A stretch of 64,000 nt of DNA from Geobacteraceae bacterium (lineage in GTDB: Bacteria > Desulfobacterota > Desulfuromonadia > Geobacterales > Pseudopelobacteraceae). The notes below the pieces were generated by a model. It did not search any database. It was not told the origin of the DNA and saw nothing but the letters and a program-made list of their open reading frames with translations. How positions within the stretch are numbered: the first letter of the stretch is position 1; each line of letters starts with the position of its first letter. The translations under genes and the position numbers were made by a program. The stretch lies in contig JADKKR010000008.1 in assembly GCA_016720395.1 (NCBI GenBank), positions 124,001 through 188,000 of the forward strand. The letters run 5' to 3'. Below, piece after piece: positions 28,101-35,673 of the stretch.

Positions 28101-28498
28101 TTTTTAAAATATCTCCGGTCGCTGAACGAACGAGCCTCTCTTGGCGGAATCGCCGAGGCCCAGAGGGAACCGCTCCGGTCAACTATGATGATATTGGTTA
28201 TCTGGGAATTTTTTTCGACAAGTTCGGCCAACAGCGCGCTGGTTGCCGCGGAATCATGCTGTTTAACCGCCGGCAGGATCGAAACGGTGGCCGTCAACTG
28301 CTCCGTTCCCGCCAGCAGAACCTTCTGGTCGTGCTGGATCTGCATGGCGACGGAGGTGGCCATCTCAATTGCTTCGTCTTTATCATGCTGCAGCTGTTTG
28401 ACCGCGTTATATGCGATGATGCACAGGGGCAGGATCGTCATCAGGAGTATCAGGAAAATAATCTGATTGCGTATCGACGCGGAGCTGAGTCTGGTCAT
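25115..28498 (-). CDS. Membrane hybrid histidine kinase (Cache-HAMP-PAS3-HK-REC)
   Basis: 1127 aa. TM1 (about 10-32), a large periplasmic double-Cache type sensor (about 35-285), TM2 (about 290-312), HAMP, three PAS domains with PAC motifs, HisKA (GGIAHNFNNVLTGI), HATPase (DSGCGIA, GTGLGLST) and a C-terminal receiver (Asp in IVILDLYV). The HNFNN H-box is typical of this hybrid group. ATG 28498 with AGGA eight bases upstream is preferred over a start 24 codons earlier. The ligand is unknown; Cache domains usually bind small organic acids or amino acids. Confidence 0.9.
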   Translation of the reverse strand: MTRLSSASIRNQIIFLILLMTILPLCIIAYNAVKQLQHDKDEAIEMATSVAMQIQHDQKVLLAGTEQLTATVSILPAVKQHDSAATSALLAELVEKNSQITNIIIVDRSGSLWASAIPPREARSFSDRRYFKNAVATGRVSSGEYAIGKIKPVPNLSIAYPIKDRSGRVSDVMAVVFSLNSFSHFYNNDYASPTSSILLTDHKGTILYSSVDSRLVGKQDRADLFARMTAGPDEGTFEAAGNLGIQRIFSYRKLRLESETFPYMYIRTGLNKDFVLTKARNDLLLGTGTLMPAMLIMLVTAIYFCKRNILNKVSALQEATQRIAHGDLAARVPGHISGGELGDLGAAFNEMAQRLQRADDAQRESENKYRELVENANSIILKWDNDGRVIYFNEFAERFFGFSGSEIIGQSLIGTIVPDTESSGRDLAEMIRNICRNPEAYINNENENIRKNGERVWISWNNHALVDADGSKAGILSVGQDITERKRIESELQLSEQRFRSFVENANDVVFALTPGGDFCYVSPNWTEAFGYSLDETIGKPFAPFVHDDDAPGCFEFLQRVLETGEKQSGIEYRVRCKDGRYQWYTANASAVNDPYTGKGTLIGIGRDITEHKHYEEILRQSEEKFSTIFHASPDAIILSRLHDGMMLDVNESFARITGFTTDEVIGRTSVEIGVWNDINDRDKLAAVVKRHGEIKNFEALFKTKNGSKLLAQLSARTIQLDGNPCLLIIIRDITDRDYILSERLKVQKLESISVLAGGIAHNFNNVLTGIIGYISYARKNLDDTNKVSDILAAAEKSSYRAAGLARQLLTFSHGASTPHESVPVDTLVEESVSLFLSGSNVKGTITCNSHQVISADSQEINQAFNNIVLNALHAMPDGGTLTVLVDRMTLQENNIYSLPSGDYAKIVFKDSGCGIAQDDLNKVFDPYFSTKDTGTGLGLSTTHSIISKHTGHIDITSEVGTGTTVTILLPAEDEKQVDVVASGEQSHNDQAEISVLVMDDEELIRNLTEELLKERGFTVVTCRNGEEACARYREFMAAGKGFSIVILDLYVTDGTGGEETARRILDLDPAACLVASSGYAADQAIVAYETLGFSGSIAKPYTTGELVRTIQECLQRCRQRHLRPGA

Positions 28499-28644
28499 GG
28501 TATGTCCTGTGATGCGATGATGCCAGACTGTAACCTGGCTAATTTTTTTTGCAGTGCAATGGCGGTCCAAACTGAATGCCTGATCGGATATGGCTTACTA
28601 TACATGCGCTGTATAAACGTGCCAAGAGATTCGCAGGTATAAAA

Positions 28645-28673
28645 CAAAAAAGCCCGGATTGTAGTCCGGGCTT
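28645..28673 (-). terminator. Terminator of the flx-hdr operon
   Basis: On the minus strand AGCCCGGA-ctacaa-TCCGGGCT is followed by TTTTTTGTTTT. It lies about 40 bases after the stop of the flxA-like gene, the last gene of the cluster. Confidence 0.88.
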
Positions 28674-28711
28674 ACAGGAATATCTGTCGTTACAGTATGC
28701 TGGCTATTTCT

Positions 28712-29557
28712 TCAGAACTCCATCGGCATGGCCTTGACCTGTTTGGCGGTAAATACCGGACCGTCCTTGCAGACATAGACATTGCCCACATTGCAGCGCC
28801 CGCATTTGCCCAGACCGCATTTCATACGGTTCTCCAGGGTGGTGTAGACCTGTTCATCGGTAAAGCCAAGTTTCTCCAGCACCGGCAGGGTGAACTTGAT
28901 CATGATCGGCGGGCCGCAGACCAGGGCGATGGTGTTTTCGGCCGACGGCGCAGCTTCCTCCAGTATGGTCGGCACGAATCCGACCTTGCCGTCCCACCCG
29001 GGCCCGTTGCCGCCCGGGTCGACTGTTTTCACCAGACGTACATCTCCACGCTCCTGCCATTCCTTCAGTTCCCGCTTGTACACCAGGTCGGCCTCTGTCC
29101 TGGCGCCATAGACGATGGTGATGTCGCCGAACTTGTCGCGCCAGTCCAGACAGTTCCAGATCAGGGTCCTGAGCGGCGGCAGGGCGATGCCCCCGGCCAC
29201 GAAGACCAGGTTCCTGCCGAAGAACTCCTCGATCGGAAAGGAATTGCCGTAGGGTCCGCGAACGCCCATGGTATCACCGACCTCCAGGCGCCGCAGTTCC
29301 TCGGTCACCCTTCCGACAGAACGGAAGCAGCACTCAATGAACCCTTTCCGGGTCGGTGACGAGGCGATGCAGAAGGTGGACTCCCCGGCCCCGAAGGCCG
29401 AGTACTCGCCGAACTGCCCGGCCCGGAAGGTGAAGCTTTCGCGTACAGCCTCGTCCTGGAAGACCAGCTTGAGGGTACGTACGTCCGGAGTCTCGTCGAT
29501 GACCTCTTCGATGGTAGCCAGGTAAGGAAGGTAGATATTCTTGTTGGTGTGATCACA
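28712..29557 (-). CDS. flxA: FAD/NAD(P)-binding subunit of Flx-Hdr complex (AsrB-like), start disrupted
   Basis: Flavoprotein that takes electrons from NAD(P)H. An N-terminal FAD domain (RAGQFGEYS), an NAD domain (GGIALPPLRTLI) and a C-terminal 2Fe-2S-type Cys set (MKCGLGKCGRCNVG). Homology-like sequence runs in frame from about 29548, but the only in-frame start codon is a GTG at 29308, in mid-domain. An in-frame TAA stands at 29558-29560, and the well-placed ATG at 29556-29558 is one base out of phase. So the gene has a start-proximal frameshift, a sequence error, or an unconventional start. Last gene of the cluster. Confidence 0.78.
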   Translation of the reverse strand, partial: CDHTNKNIYLPYLATIEEVIDETPDVRTLKLVFQDEAVRESFTFRAGQFGEYSAFGAGESTFCIASSPTRKGFIECCFRSVGRVTEELRRLEVGDTMGVRGPYGNSFPIEEFFGRNLVFVAGGIALPPLRTLIWNCLDWRDKFGDITIVYGARTEADLVYKRELKEWQERGDVRLVKTVDPGGNGPGWDGKVGFVPTILEEAAPSAENTIALVCGPPIMIKFTLPVLEKLGFTDEQVYTTLENRMKCGLGKCGRCNVGNVYVCKDGPVFTAKQVKAMPMEF

Positions 29558-29579
29558 TTATGGAAATCCCTTTGACCGA

Positions 29580-29654
29580 CGAGCACACAGACAAAACTTT
29601 TGGGTTAAAACGTAAAACCCTGGTGTTTTGACCTCAGTTGCTCTGTTGCTCTGG
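29580..29654. repeat. Degenerate palindromic repeat, copy 2
   Basis: A left part with CACACAG and a right part with GTTGCTCTGTTGCTCTGG flank an AT-rich core containing GGGTTAAAA. The right arm matches the variant arm of copy 7 at 63 kb. It is the most decayed copy and lies between two flx genes. Confidence 0.55.
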
Positions 29655-30665
29655 TTAAATATCTTTCTTGTTAATTTCTTCAACTATCTGGGCGATGTCG
29701 ATCCCCACCGGGCAGACCCGGATACAGCGTCCGCAGCCGCTGCAGAGCGTCTGGCCGAACTTGTCGTCGTAGTACTTGAACTTGTGCATGATGCGGTTGC
29801 GGTAGCGCTTGGGCTGCTGGTCACGGGGGTTGTGACCTGAGGCATGGTTGGTGAACTTGGAGAAGCCGCAGGCATCCCAGTTCTTGCGGCGTTTGCCCGC
29901 TTTCTCGGTGCCTTCATCGACGATGTCGAAGCAGTGGCAGGCCGGGCAGACGAAGGCGCAGGCACCGCAGCCGACACAGCGGGTGGCGATGGAATCCCAG
30001 TCCGGGTTTTCGAAGTTCTCGTCCAGCCAGGCCTTGACCTTCTTCAGGTCGAACTTCTCTATCTGCGGTTCGGCCAGCGGGACCGCCTTCGAGCCGGTCG
30101 GTTCCGAGAACAGCTGCGGGTAACGGTTGACCAGCGTCTCACCCTTCTCGCTGTATGTCCGGCAGTCGTAGCCGCCATCCTCCAAAGGGGTCAGGAACAG
30201 GTCGCTCCCTTTGGTCTCGTCCGGGGAGAGTCCCACGGCGGTGCAGAAACAGGCATCGTCGGCAGTGGTGCAGGCCAGGCCGACGATGGTGGTCTTCTTT
30301 CTGCGCTCCAGAAAAAACTCGTCTTTATAATCCCAGGAGAAGACTGCGTCCAGCACCGGGATGGCAACCGCATCGCAGGGGCGCACCCCTACCAGTACCG
30401 TCTCCGGGAAGCGGGACGGGTCGATATCGGTAACCGTGACTTTCTGCCCTTCCTTCTCGTAGGTCATGATGTCTTCACAGACCGGGAAGAAGGCCTCTTT
30501 GGCCGAACGGCGCGGAAGTTGGTCGGTGATCATCTCGGCGGCGCTCGTGAGCGGTTCGTAGAGTGGCGTACCGGCGTTCATGCGCGGGGCTACCACACGG
30601 GTACCTGCGGCAATCAGGGTATCCAGGAGTGTGTTCAGGTTTTGTTCGGAGATGAATTTTTGCAT
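29655..30665 (-). CDS. Iron-sulfur subunit of Flx-Hdr complex (AsrA-like, 2x 4Fe-4S)
   Basis: 336 aa. The N-terminal two thirds resembles sulfite reductase subunit A/hydrogenase-type electron carriers. Two ferredoxin clusters are in the C-terminal part: CVGCGACAFVCPACHC (about 230) and CSGCGRCIRVCPVG (about 312). In the described FlxABCD complex such a subunit passes electrons between the flavin subunit and FlxD/HdrA. An AAGG element lies before the ATG, at the edge of repeat copy 3. Assignment to flxB or flxC is not certain. Confidence 0.82.
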   Translation of the reverse strand: MQKFISEQNLNTLLDTLIAAGTRVVAPRMNAGTPLYEPLTSAAEMITDQLPRRSAKEAFFPVCEDIMTYEKEGQKVTVTDIDPSRFPETVLVGVRPCDAVAIPVLDAVFSWDYKDEFFLERRKKTTIVGLACTTADDACFCTAVGLSPDETKGSDLFLTPLEDGGYDCRTYSEKGETLVNRYPQLFSEPTGSKAVPLAEPQIEKFDLKKVKAWLDENFENPDWDSIATRCVGCGACAFVCPACHCFDIVDEGTEKAGKRRKNWDACGFSKFTNHASGHNPRDQQPKRYRNRIMHKFKYYDDKFGQTLCSGCGRCIRVCPVGIDIAQIVEEINKKDI

Positions 30666-30680
30666 GTAAAACCTTTTTAG

Positions 30681-30816
30681 CCACAGAGGACACAGAGGAA
30701 ACCAAAACCTTTTTTGAGGGTAAAACCAAAGGCATAAAATCTTATTGGGGTAAATCTTAAAAGCCTTTTGTTTTCTCCTCGTTCTACGCCTTTGAAGTTC
30801 TCTGTGCCCTCTGTGG
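30681..30816. repeat. Palindromic intergenic repeat, copy 3
   Basis: Left arm CCACAGAGGACACAGAG (30681-30697) and right arm CTCTGTGCCCTCTGTGG (30800-30816) are complementary at 16 of 17 positions. The core is AT-rich, with AAACCTTTT and GGTAAA words shared with copies 4-6. It fills the gap between two flx genes. Confidence 0.88.
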
Positions 30817-30826
30817 CAAATAGTCT

Positions 30827-31747
30827 TTATTTTATAAAACTTTGATCATCCTTCTCGGTGAACATGTTCAGCGGACCCTTGTCCAGCACCTCGAAGCCGG
30901 CTTCATGGTCGTAGAGCTCTTTGAGCTCCTTGGCCATCTTGCGGTTGAGCAGGTTCAGGGGGATGTCCATCGGGCAGACACGCTCGCACTCGGCACAGCC
31001 GGCGCAGCGGCCGGCCAGATGCATGGCCCGCACGATGTGCCAGGCGGTGTTGCCGGCCGGGCGGGGGGTGGTATCCACCATCTGGGGCTTGTTACGATCA
31101 CACAGGCACTGCTCGCAGAAGCAGAACGGGCAGACCTGGCGGCAGGCGTAGCACTTGATGCACTTGCTGAACTGCTCCTTCCAGTAGGCCCAGCGCTCGG
31201 CCGGGGTCAACGCCTCCAGGCGGGTGATCTCGGCGGCGTATTTCTTCTCCAGATCCGCTGCCACCGGGGTCTGGGCTGGCACGAAATCGCAGCCGGTTGG
31301 GAGATGGGCATCACACTCAGTGCATTTGGGGGCGATGCTGTCAGTAGTCAGCTCTGTGGCGGGTTGGACCGTGGAGGCCAGCACACCGGCGCAAGGGACG
31401 CCGATCAGGTAGATGTCCTCACGCTTGAGCTGGGACTCACCCATCAGTCCGGAGAGGGCCTTCAGGTCGCACCCCTTGACCACGATGCCGATTTTGCCGC
31501 TCTTGGGGATCTCCTTCTTGGCTTTGGTCAGGTAGACGGCCAGGTTGTTGACGCAGGCCGGGGTAAAAATCAGCTTGGCGGCATCATCGGGCTGGCTGAT
31601 CACGATCGGCTGAGCCGAACCCTTGCGGCGCGCGGCTGCGTAGCCGACGATCGCCGAGACCTGGCCTTCGGAAAGGATGCGTTGTGCTTCAGTCCGGATG
31701 GCATCGGTTACGGCGGTATAGATGGATGTGTCGATTGGCTTAGTCAT
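30827..31747 (-). CDS. 4Fe-4S subunit of Flx-Hdr complex (FrhB-like N-terminal part)
   Basis: 306 aa. The N-terminal half resembles F420-reducing hydrogenase beta-type proteins (IGIVVKGCDLKAL; GVPCAGV). The C-terminal half has a dicluster pattern, CIKCYACRQVCPFCFCEQCLC and CAGCAECERVCPMDIP, and extra Cys (CTECDAHLPTGC). Probably an electron relay in the complex. ATG 31747 with AAAAAGG is preferred over the TTG at 31771, which lies before that element. Confidence 0.82.
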   Translation of the reverse strand: MTKPIDTSIYTAVTDAIRTEAQRILSEGQVSAIVGYAAARRKGSAQPIVISQPDDAAKLIFTPACVNNLAVYLTKAKKEIPKSGKIGIVVKGCDLKALSGLMGESQLKREDIYLIGVPCAGVLASTVQPATELTTDSIAPKCTECDAHLPTGCDFVPAQTPVAADLEKKYAAEITRLEALTPAERWAYWKEQFSKCIKCYACRQVCPFCFCEQCLCDRNKPQMVDTTPRPAGNTAWHIVRAMHLAGRCAGCAECERVCPMDIPLNLLNRKMAKELKELYDHEAGFEVLDKGPLNMFTEKDDQSFIK

Positions 31748-31780
31748 AAAAACCTTTTTAAAAGCAGTCAAAATCTATCT

Positions 31781-31930
31781 CTCACAGAGCTCATAGAGTC
31801 CACAGAGAAAACAAAAATCTTATTGATGGTAAAGCCAAAACAAAACATATACCGGGGTTAAACCTTAAAAGCCTTTTGCTTGTTCCCCTTATTTTTTGTC
31901 TTTGAATTTCTCTGTGCCTTTGTGAGCTCT
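31781..31930. repeat. Palindromic intergenic repeat, copy 4
   Basis: Left arm at 31781-31811 (CTCACAGAG...CACAGAGAAAAC) and right arm at 31910-31930 (CTCTGTGCCTTTGTGAG) surround an AT-rich core with GGTTAAACCTTAAAAGCC. It lies between flxD and the FrhB-like gene. Confidence 0.85.
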
Positions 31931-31962
31931 AGCGAGCGGAGTGAGCGAGTGAGATAATGCCT

Positions 31963-32463
31963 TTAGATCTGGTTGTAGGCCTCTTTCAACTCCGGGGTGT
32001 CGATGGCCCCCGACCACTGCTCTTCCATGGCCAGTTCCTTGAACTCGGTCATCGGCCCCATGGCGCGCACCTTCTCGGTCAGATCGGTGACCACCTCGAC
32101 CCACTTGCCGCCTTCGGCTGCCGAGACCCAGGAAAACTGCAGCCGGTTCAGGTCGACACCAACGAACTCCAGCAGTTTTCTGAATACGGCGAACCTGCGG
32201 CGGGCGTGGAAGTTGCCGGCGATGTAGTGGCAGTCACCCGGATGGCAGCCGGAGACCAATACCCCGTCGGCGCCCTGCTGGAAGGCCTTGAGGATGAAGA
32301 CAGGGTCGATGCGGCCGGTACAGGGGAACTTGAGCACCCGCACGTTGGACGGGTACTGCATGCGGCTGGTGCCGGCCAGGTCGGCCCCGGCATAGGTGCA
32401 CCAGGTGCAGACAAAGGCGATGATCTTGGGCTCGAAGGTGTGTTTTTGTTTTTCTGAATGCAT
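31963..32463 (-). CDS. flxD: FlxD/MvhD-like 2Fe-2S protein
   Basis: 166 aa of the methyl-viologen-reducing hydrogenase delta family, which links a partner oxidoreductase to HdrA through a 2Fe-2S cluster. Cys sets FVCTWCTYAGADLAG, FPCTGRIDP and GCHPGDCHY are intact. GAAAAGG lies upstream of the ATG. It follows hdrA in the operon, as in the flx-hdr clusters described for sulfate reducers. Confidence 0.9.
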   Translation of the reverse strand: MHSEKQKHTFEPKIIAFVCTWCTYAGADLAGTSRMQYPSNVRVLKFPCTGRIDPVFILKAFQQGADGVLVSGCHPGDCHYIAGNFHARRRFAVFRKLLEFVGVDLNRLQFSWVSAAEGGKWVEVVTDLTEKVRAMGPMTEFKELAMEEQWSGAIDTPELKEAYNQI

Positions 32464-32480
32464 AGGAGCAAAACCTTTTC

Positions 32481-32597
32481 AACACAGAGACACAGAGGAC
32501 ACGGAGAAAACCAAATCTTTAGGGTAAACCTTAACGGTCTTTGCTTCTCCCGGTTTCTGTTTTTGCAGTTCTCTGTGTTCTCTGTGCCTCTGTGTTT
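32481..32597. repeat. Palindromic intergenic repeat, copy 5
   Basis: Left arm AACACAGAGACACAGAGGAC (32481-32500) and right arm of CTCTGTG units (32570-32597). The core contains GGTAAACCTTAA, shared with copies 4 and 6. It fills the gap between hdrA and flxD. Confidence 0.88.
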
Positions 32598-32606
32598 ACA
32601 TTGAAT

Positions 32607-34604
32607 TTACAGTGCTTCAATCATCGCAATAACCTGTTCATCGGTATACCCGTCCAACTCCACGCACTTGGACGGGCAGGTGGCCTGGCAGGTGCCGCAG
32701 CCGGCGCAGACGCCGGGGTTGACGAAGGCTACCGTCTTGATCAGGTTGCCCTGGCGGTCGCGGATCTCTTTCTCTTCCACGGCTCCATAGGCGCAGACCT
32801 TCTTGCAGGCGAAGCAGCCCACGCATCCCGACTCCTTGACCCGGGCCACGATCGGTTCCCGCTCCAGCTTGTCCTTGGAGAAGAGCGTCATGACCTTGGC
32901 TGCAGCAGCACTGGCCTGACCGACCGTCTCGGGGATGTCCTTGGGCCCCTGGCAGGCGCCGGCCAGGTAGATGCCGGCTGTGGCGCATTCCACCGGCCGC
33001 AGCTTGGCGTGGGCCTCGGAGTAGAAATTGTACTTATCGTAGGAGATGCCCAGCTTCTGTGCCAGCAGGTCGGCACCTTTTTGGGGCTGGACGGCCGTGG
33101 CCAGGACGACCATGTCGGCCTCGATCTCAACCTGTACGCCGACAGCGATGTCGCTGCCCATGACGACGATCTTGTCTCCCTTCTGGTAGAGGCGCGAGAC
33201 CATGCCGCGGATGTAGACCGCCTCCTCCTCCTCGATAGATCTGCGCCAGAATTCATCGTAGCTCTTGCCGGGGGTGCGGGCGTCCATGAAGAAGACGTAG
33301 GCCTGGCCGTCGTGGACCTTGTGGTGGTAGAGCATGGTGTGCTTGGCGGTATACATGCAGCAGACCTTGGAGCAGTAGGAGATCCCTTTCTCCCTGGCCC
33401 GTGAACCGATGCACTGGATGAAGACGATCTGCTTCGGTTCCCGTCCGTCCGAGGGGCGCAGGATCTTGCCGCCGGTGGGGCCGGATGCAGATGCCAGGCG
33501 TTCGAAGGTCATGCCGTCGATGACGTCCGGGATCTTGCCGTGGCCGAATTCACCGTAGCCCTTGATGGCGGATCCCTTTGGTTTCTCGTCGATGGTGTAG
33601 AGATCGAAGCCGGTGGCCACCACGATGGCGCCGACCGCTTCGACAACCAGGCTGTCCTCCTGCTCGTAGTCCACGGCGCCCGGGCCGCAGACCTTCTGGC
33701 ACAGGCCGCATTTGCCGGTTTTGAACTTGATGCAGTTCTCACGGTCGATGACCGGGGTGTTGGGCACCGCCTGAGGGAAAGGGACGTAGATAGCCGGGCG
33801 CATGCCCAGGTTGCAGTCGAACTTGTTCGGAATCTTCCTGACCGGGCATTTCTCCATGCAGACACCACAGCCGGTACAGGTGTCCTCGTTTACCGAACGT
33901 GCCTTACGCTTGATGGTTACCTGGAAGTTGCCGATGTACCCCTCGACCAGTTCGATCTCCGAGTAGGTGTAGAGCTTAATCCTGGGATGGTTGGCCACGT
34001 CGACCATCTTGGGGGTCATGATGCACTGGGAGCAGTCCAGGGTCGGGAAGGTCTCGGAGAGCTGAGCCATGTGGCCGCCGATGGAGGGTTCGCGCTCGAC
34101 CAGGATGACCTCATGGCCGCAGTCGGCGATGTCCAGTGCGGCCTGGATACCGGCGATACCGCCGCCGATGACCAGGGCCCGCTTGGTGACGGGTACGGTG
34201 ATGGTGGGCAGGACACGGTTCTTCTTGACCCGCTCGACCATCATGCCGACGATCTCGACCGCCTTGACTGTGGCTTCTTCCTTGTTCTCGTGGACCCAGG
34301 AACAGTGCTCGCGGATGTTGGCCATCTCGCACAGGAAGGGGTTCAGGCCGGCCGCTTCCACGGCTTTCCGGAAGGTCTTCTCGTGCATGCGGGGCGAGCA
34401 GGCCGCCACGACGATATGAGAGAGCTTCTGATCCTGGATGGCCTTCTTGAGGAGGTTCTGGCCGGGGTCAGAGCACATGTACTTGTAGTCGGTGGAGAAG
34501 GCAACACCAGGAAGTTTGCCGACCTCCTGCGCAACCCGTTCGACGTCGACGGTCCGGGATATGTTCTCGCCACAGTGGCAGATGAATACGCCTATTCTTG
34601 ACAT
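32607..34604 (-). CDS. hdrA: HdrA-like FAD-containing heterodisulfide reductase subunit
   Basis: 665 aa; the flavin subunit where electron bifurcation takes place in Hdr complexes. An N-terminal thioredoxin-reductase-like FAD domain (ALVIGGGIAGIQAALD, residues about 143-158), the HdrA Cys signature (LDCSQCIMTPKM, about 205), and 4Fe-4S motifs (CTGCGVCMEKCP; CIKFKTGKCGLCQKVC; C-terminal CVGCFACKKVC and CAGCGTCQATCP). Expected to take electrons from FlxABCD and send them to ferredoxin and, through HdrB, to a disulfide such as DsrC-like protein. The physiological acceptor here is unknown. Confidence 0.93.
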   Translation of the reverse strand: MSRIGVFICHCGENISRTVDVERVAQEVGKLPGVAFSTDYKYMCSDPGQNLLKKAIQDQKLSHIVVAACSPRMHEKTFRKAVEAAGLNPFLCEMANIREHCSWVHENKEEATVKAVEIVGMMVERVKKNRVLPTITVPVTKRALVIGGGIAGIQAALDIADCGHEVILVEREPSIGGHMAQLSETFPTLDCSQCIMTPKMVDVANHPRIKLYTYSEIELVEGYIGNFQVTIKRKARSVNEDTCTGCGVCMEKCPVRKIPNKFDCNLGMRPAIYVPFPQAVPNTPVIDRENCIKFKTGKCGLCQKVCGPGAVDYEQEDSLVVEAVGAIVVATGFDLYTIDEKPKGSAIKGYGEFGHGKIPDVIDGMTFERLASASGPTGGKILRPSDGREPKQIVFIQCIGSRAREKGISYCSKVCCMYTAKHTMLYHHKVHDGQAYVFFMDARTPGKSYDEFWRRSIEEEEAVYIRGMVSRLYQKGDKIVVMGSDIAVGVQVEIEADMVVLATAVQPQKGADLLAQKLGISYDKYNFYSEAHAKLRPVECATAGIYLAGACQGPKDIPETVGQASAAAAKVMTLFSKDKLEREPIVARVKESGCVGCFACKKVCAYGAVEEKEIRDRQGNLIKTVAFVNPGVCAGCGTCQATCPSKCVELDGYTDEQVIAMIEAL

Positions 34605-34623
34605 CTAACTAATTCCTTTTTTG

Positions 34624-34785
34624 CCGCAGAGGTCATAGAGGGCACAGAGAAAAATACAAAACAAACGTCTTTTTTTGGTTAAACCTAAACGTCTTATTTC
34701 TTGGTGCCCTTCAGGTCTCCTGGGATCTTCGAAGTTACAACGCTTCTGGTTCTGTCTTCCTCTGAGCTCTCTGTGTCCTCTGTGG
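34624..34785. repeat. Palindromic intergenic repeat, copy 6
   Basis: Left arm CCGCAGAGGTCATAGAGGGC (from 34624) and right arm CTCTGTGTCCTCTGTGG (34769-34785). The core of about 110 bases contains GGTTAAACCTAAA. It fills the gap between hdrB and hdrA and reaches the hdrB stop codon. Confidence 0.85.
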
Positions 34786-35673
34786 CTAAAGCAGTTGTTT
34801 TTCTTTCAACAGCGGCGTGGGGTTGACGATCATGGCGTCTAGGCCGAGTTTGTCCGGTCCGAGGCCGGTGGCCAGGCCGACCAACTGGGTCAGGTAGAAG
34901 ACCGGCAGTGCGTATTCAACGTTGTAGACCCCCTCGATCTCCTTCTGGCGGATGTCCAGGTTGCCGTGGCACAGGGGGCAGCCGACCATGATGCAATCGG
35001 CGCCGGCCGCCTTGGCTGAGTCGAGGATGGCGTTGGTGAGCTGGATAACGACTCCGGGGCGCGAGAGCGTGAAATTGGCCCCGCAGCACTCCATGCGGTG
35101 GCTCCAGGGTACCGTCGTCGCACCGGCAGCTTCGATGACCCGCTCCATGATGGTGGGGGCTTCAACGCAGTCCAGGTTGGTGACGTCGGTGGGACGGGTC
35201 AGCAGGCAGCCGTAGTAGCAGGCTACCTTGAGGCCCGAGAGCGGTTTGTTGACAGCCGCCGCCAGGCGCTCCAGCCCCAGGTCGGTAGCCAGGATCTCCA
35301 GCAGGTGCTTTACCTTGCCTTCAAGCTTCAGGGGTGCGTCGATGGCCTTTTCCACCTGTTTGCGTTTGACATCGCTCTCAGCCAGGACGTGCTGAGTGGT
35401 CTTGAGGCGCGAGAAACAGGCTGCACAGGCTACAGCAAGGTCTCCTTCGACCTTGTCGGCCAGTTCCAGATTCTTGGCGCACAGCGACAGAGAGAGCAGT
35501 TCATCAACATTGTGGGCCGGGGTAGCTCCGCAGCAGAACCAGTCGGGTACTTCGGTCAGGCCGATGCCAAGAACCTTGAACAGTTCCCGCGTGGAGAGGT
35601 CGTATTCGCCGGCCGAGGCATGCAGGGAACAGCCGGGGTAGTAGGAGTACTCCATGATGTTGGGCTTGCTCAC
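34786..35673 (-). CDS. hdrB: HdrB-like heterodisulfide reductase subunit (two CCG domains)
   Basis: 295 aa. Two cysteine-rich CCG domains: YYPGCSLHAS...WFCCG in the N-terminal half and YYGCLLTRP...MECCGANF with a further CPLCHGN in the C-terminal half. In characterised Hdr these bind the noncubane Fe-S clusters that reduce the disulfide. The start is GTG, overlapping the hdrC stop (GTGA), with GGGGAGG upstream, so hdrC and hdrB are coupled. Confidence 0.93.
   Translation of the reverse strand: MSKPNIMEYSYYPGCSLHASAGEYDLSTRELFKVLGIGLTEVPDWFCCGATPAHNVDELLSLSLCAKNLELADKVEGDLAVACAACFSRLKTTQHVLAESDVKRKQVEKAIDAPLKLEGKVKHLLEILATDLGLERLAAAVNKPLSGLKVACYYGCLLTRPTDVTNLDCVEAPTIMERVIEAAGATTVPWSHRMECCGANFTLSRPGVVIQLTNAILDSAKAAGADCIMVGCPLCHGNLDIRQKEIEGVYNVEYALPVFYLTQLVGLATGLGPDKLGLDAMIVNPTPLLKEKQLL

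Noticed and set aside
33540..34601. 353-codon plus-strand frame inside hdrA
   Set aside because: Antisense shadow of hdrA, whose Fe-S and FAD motifs are clear.
29580..34785. CRISPR array suggested by repeated CACAGAG units
   Set aside because: Units are short and imperfect, arranged as inverted arms around one core, with no uniform spacers and no cas genes.
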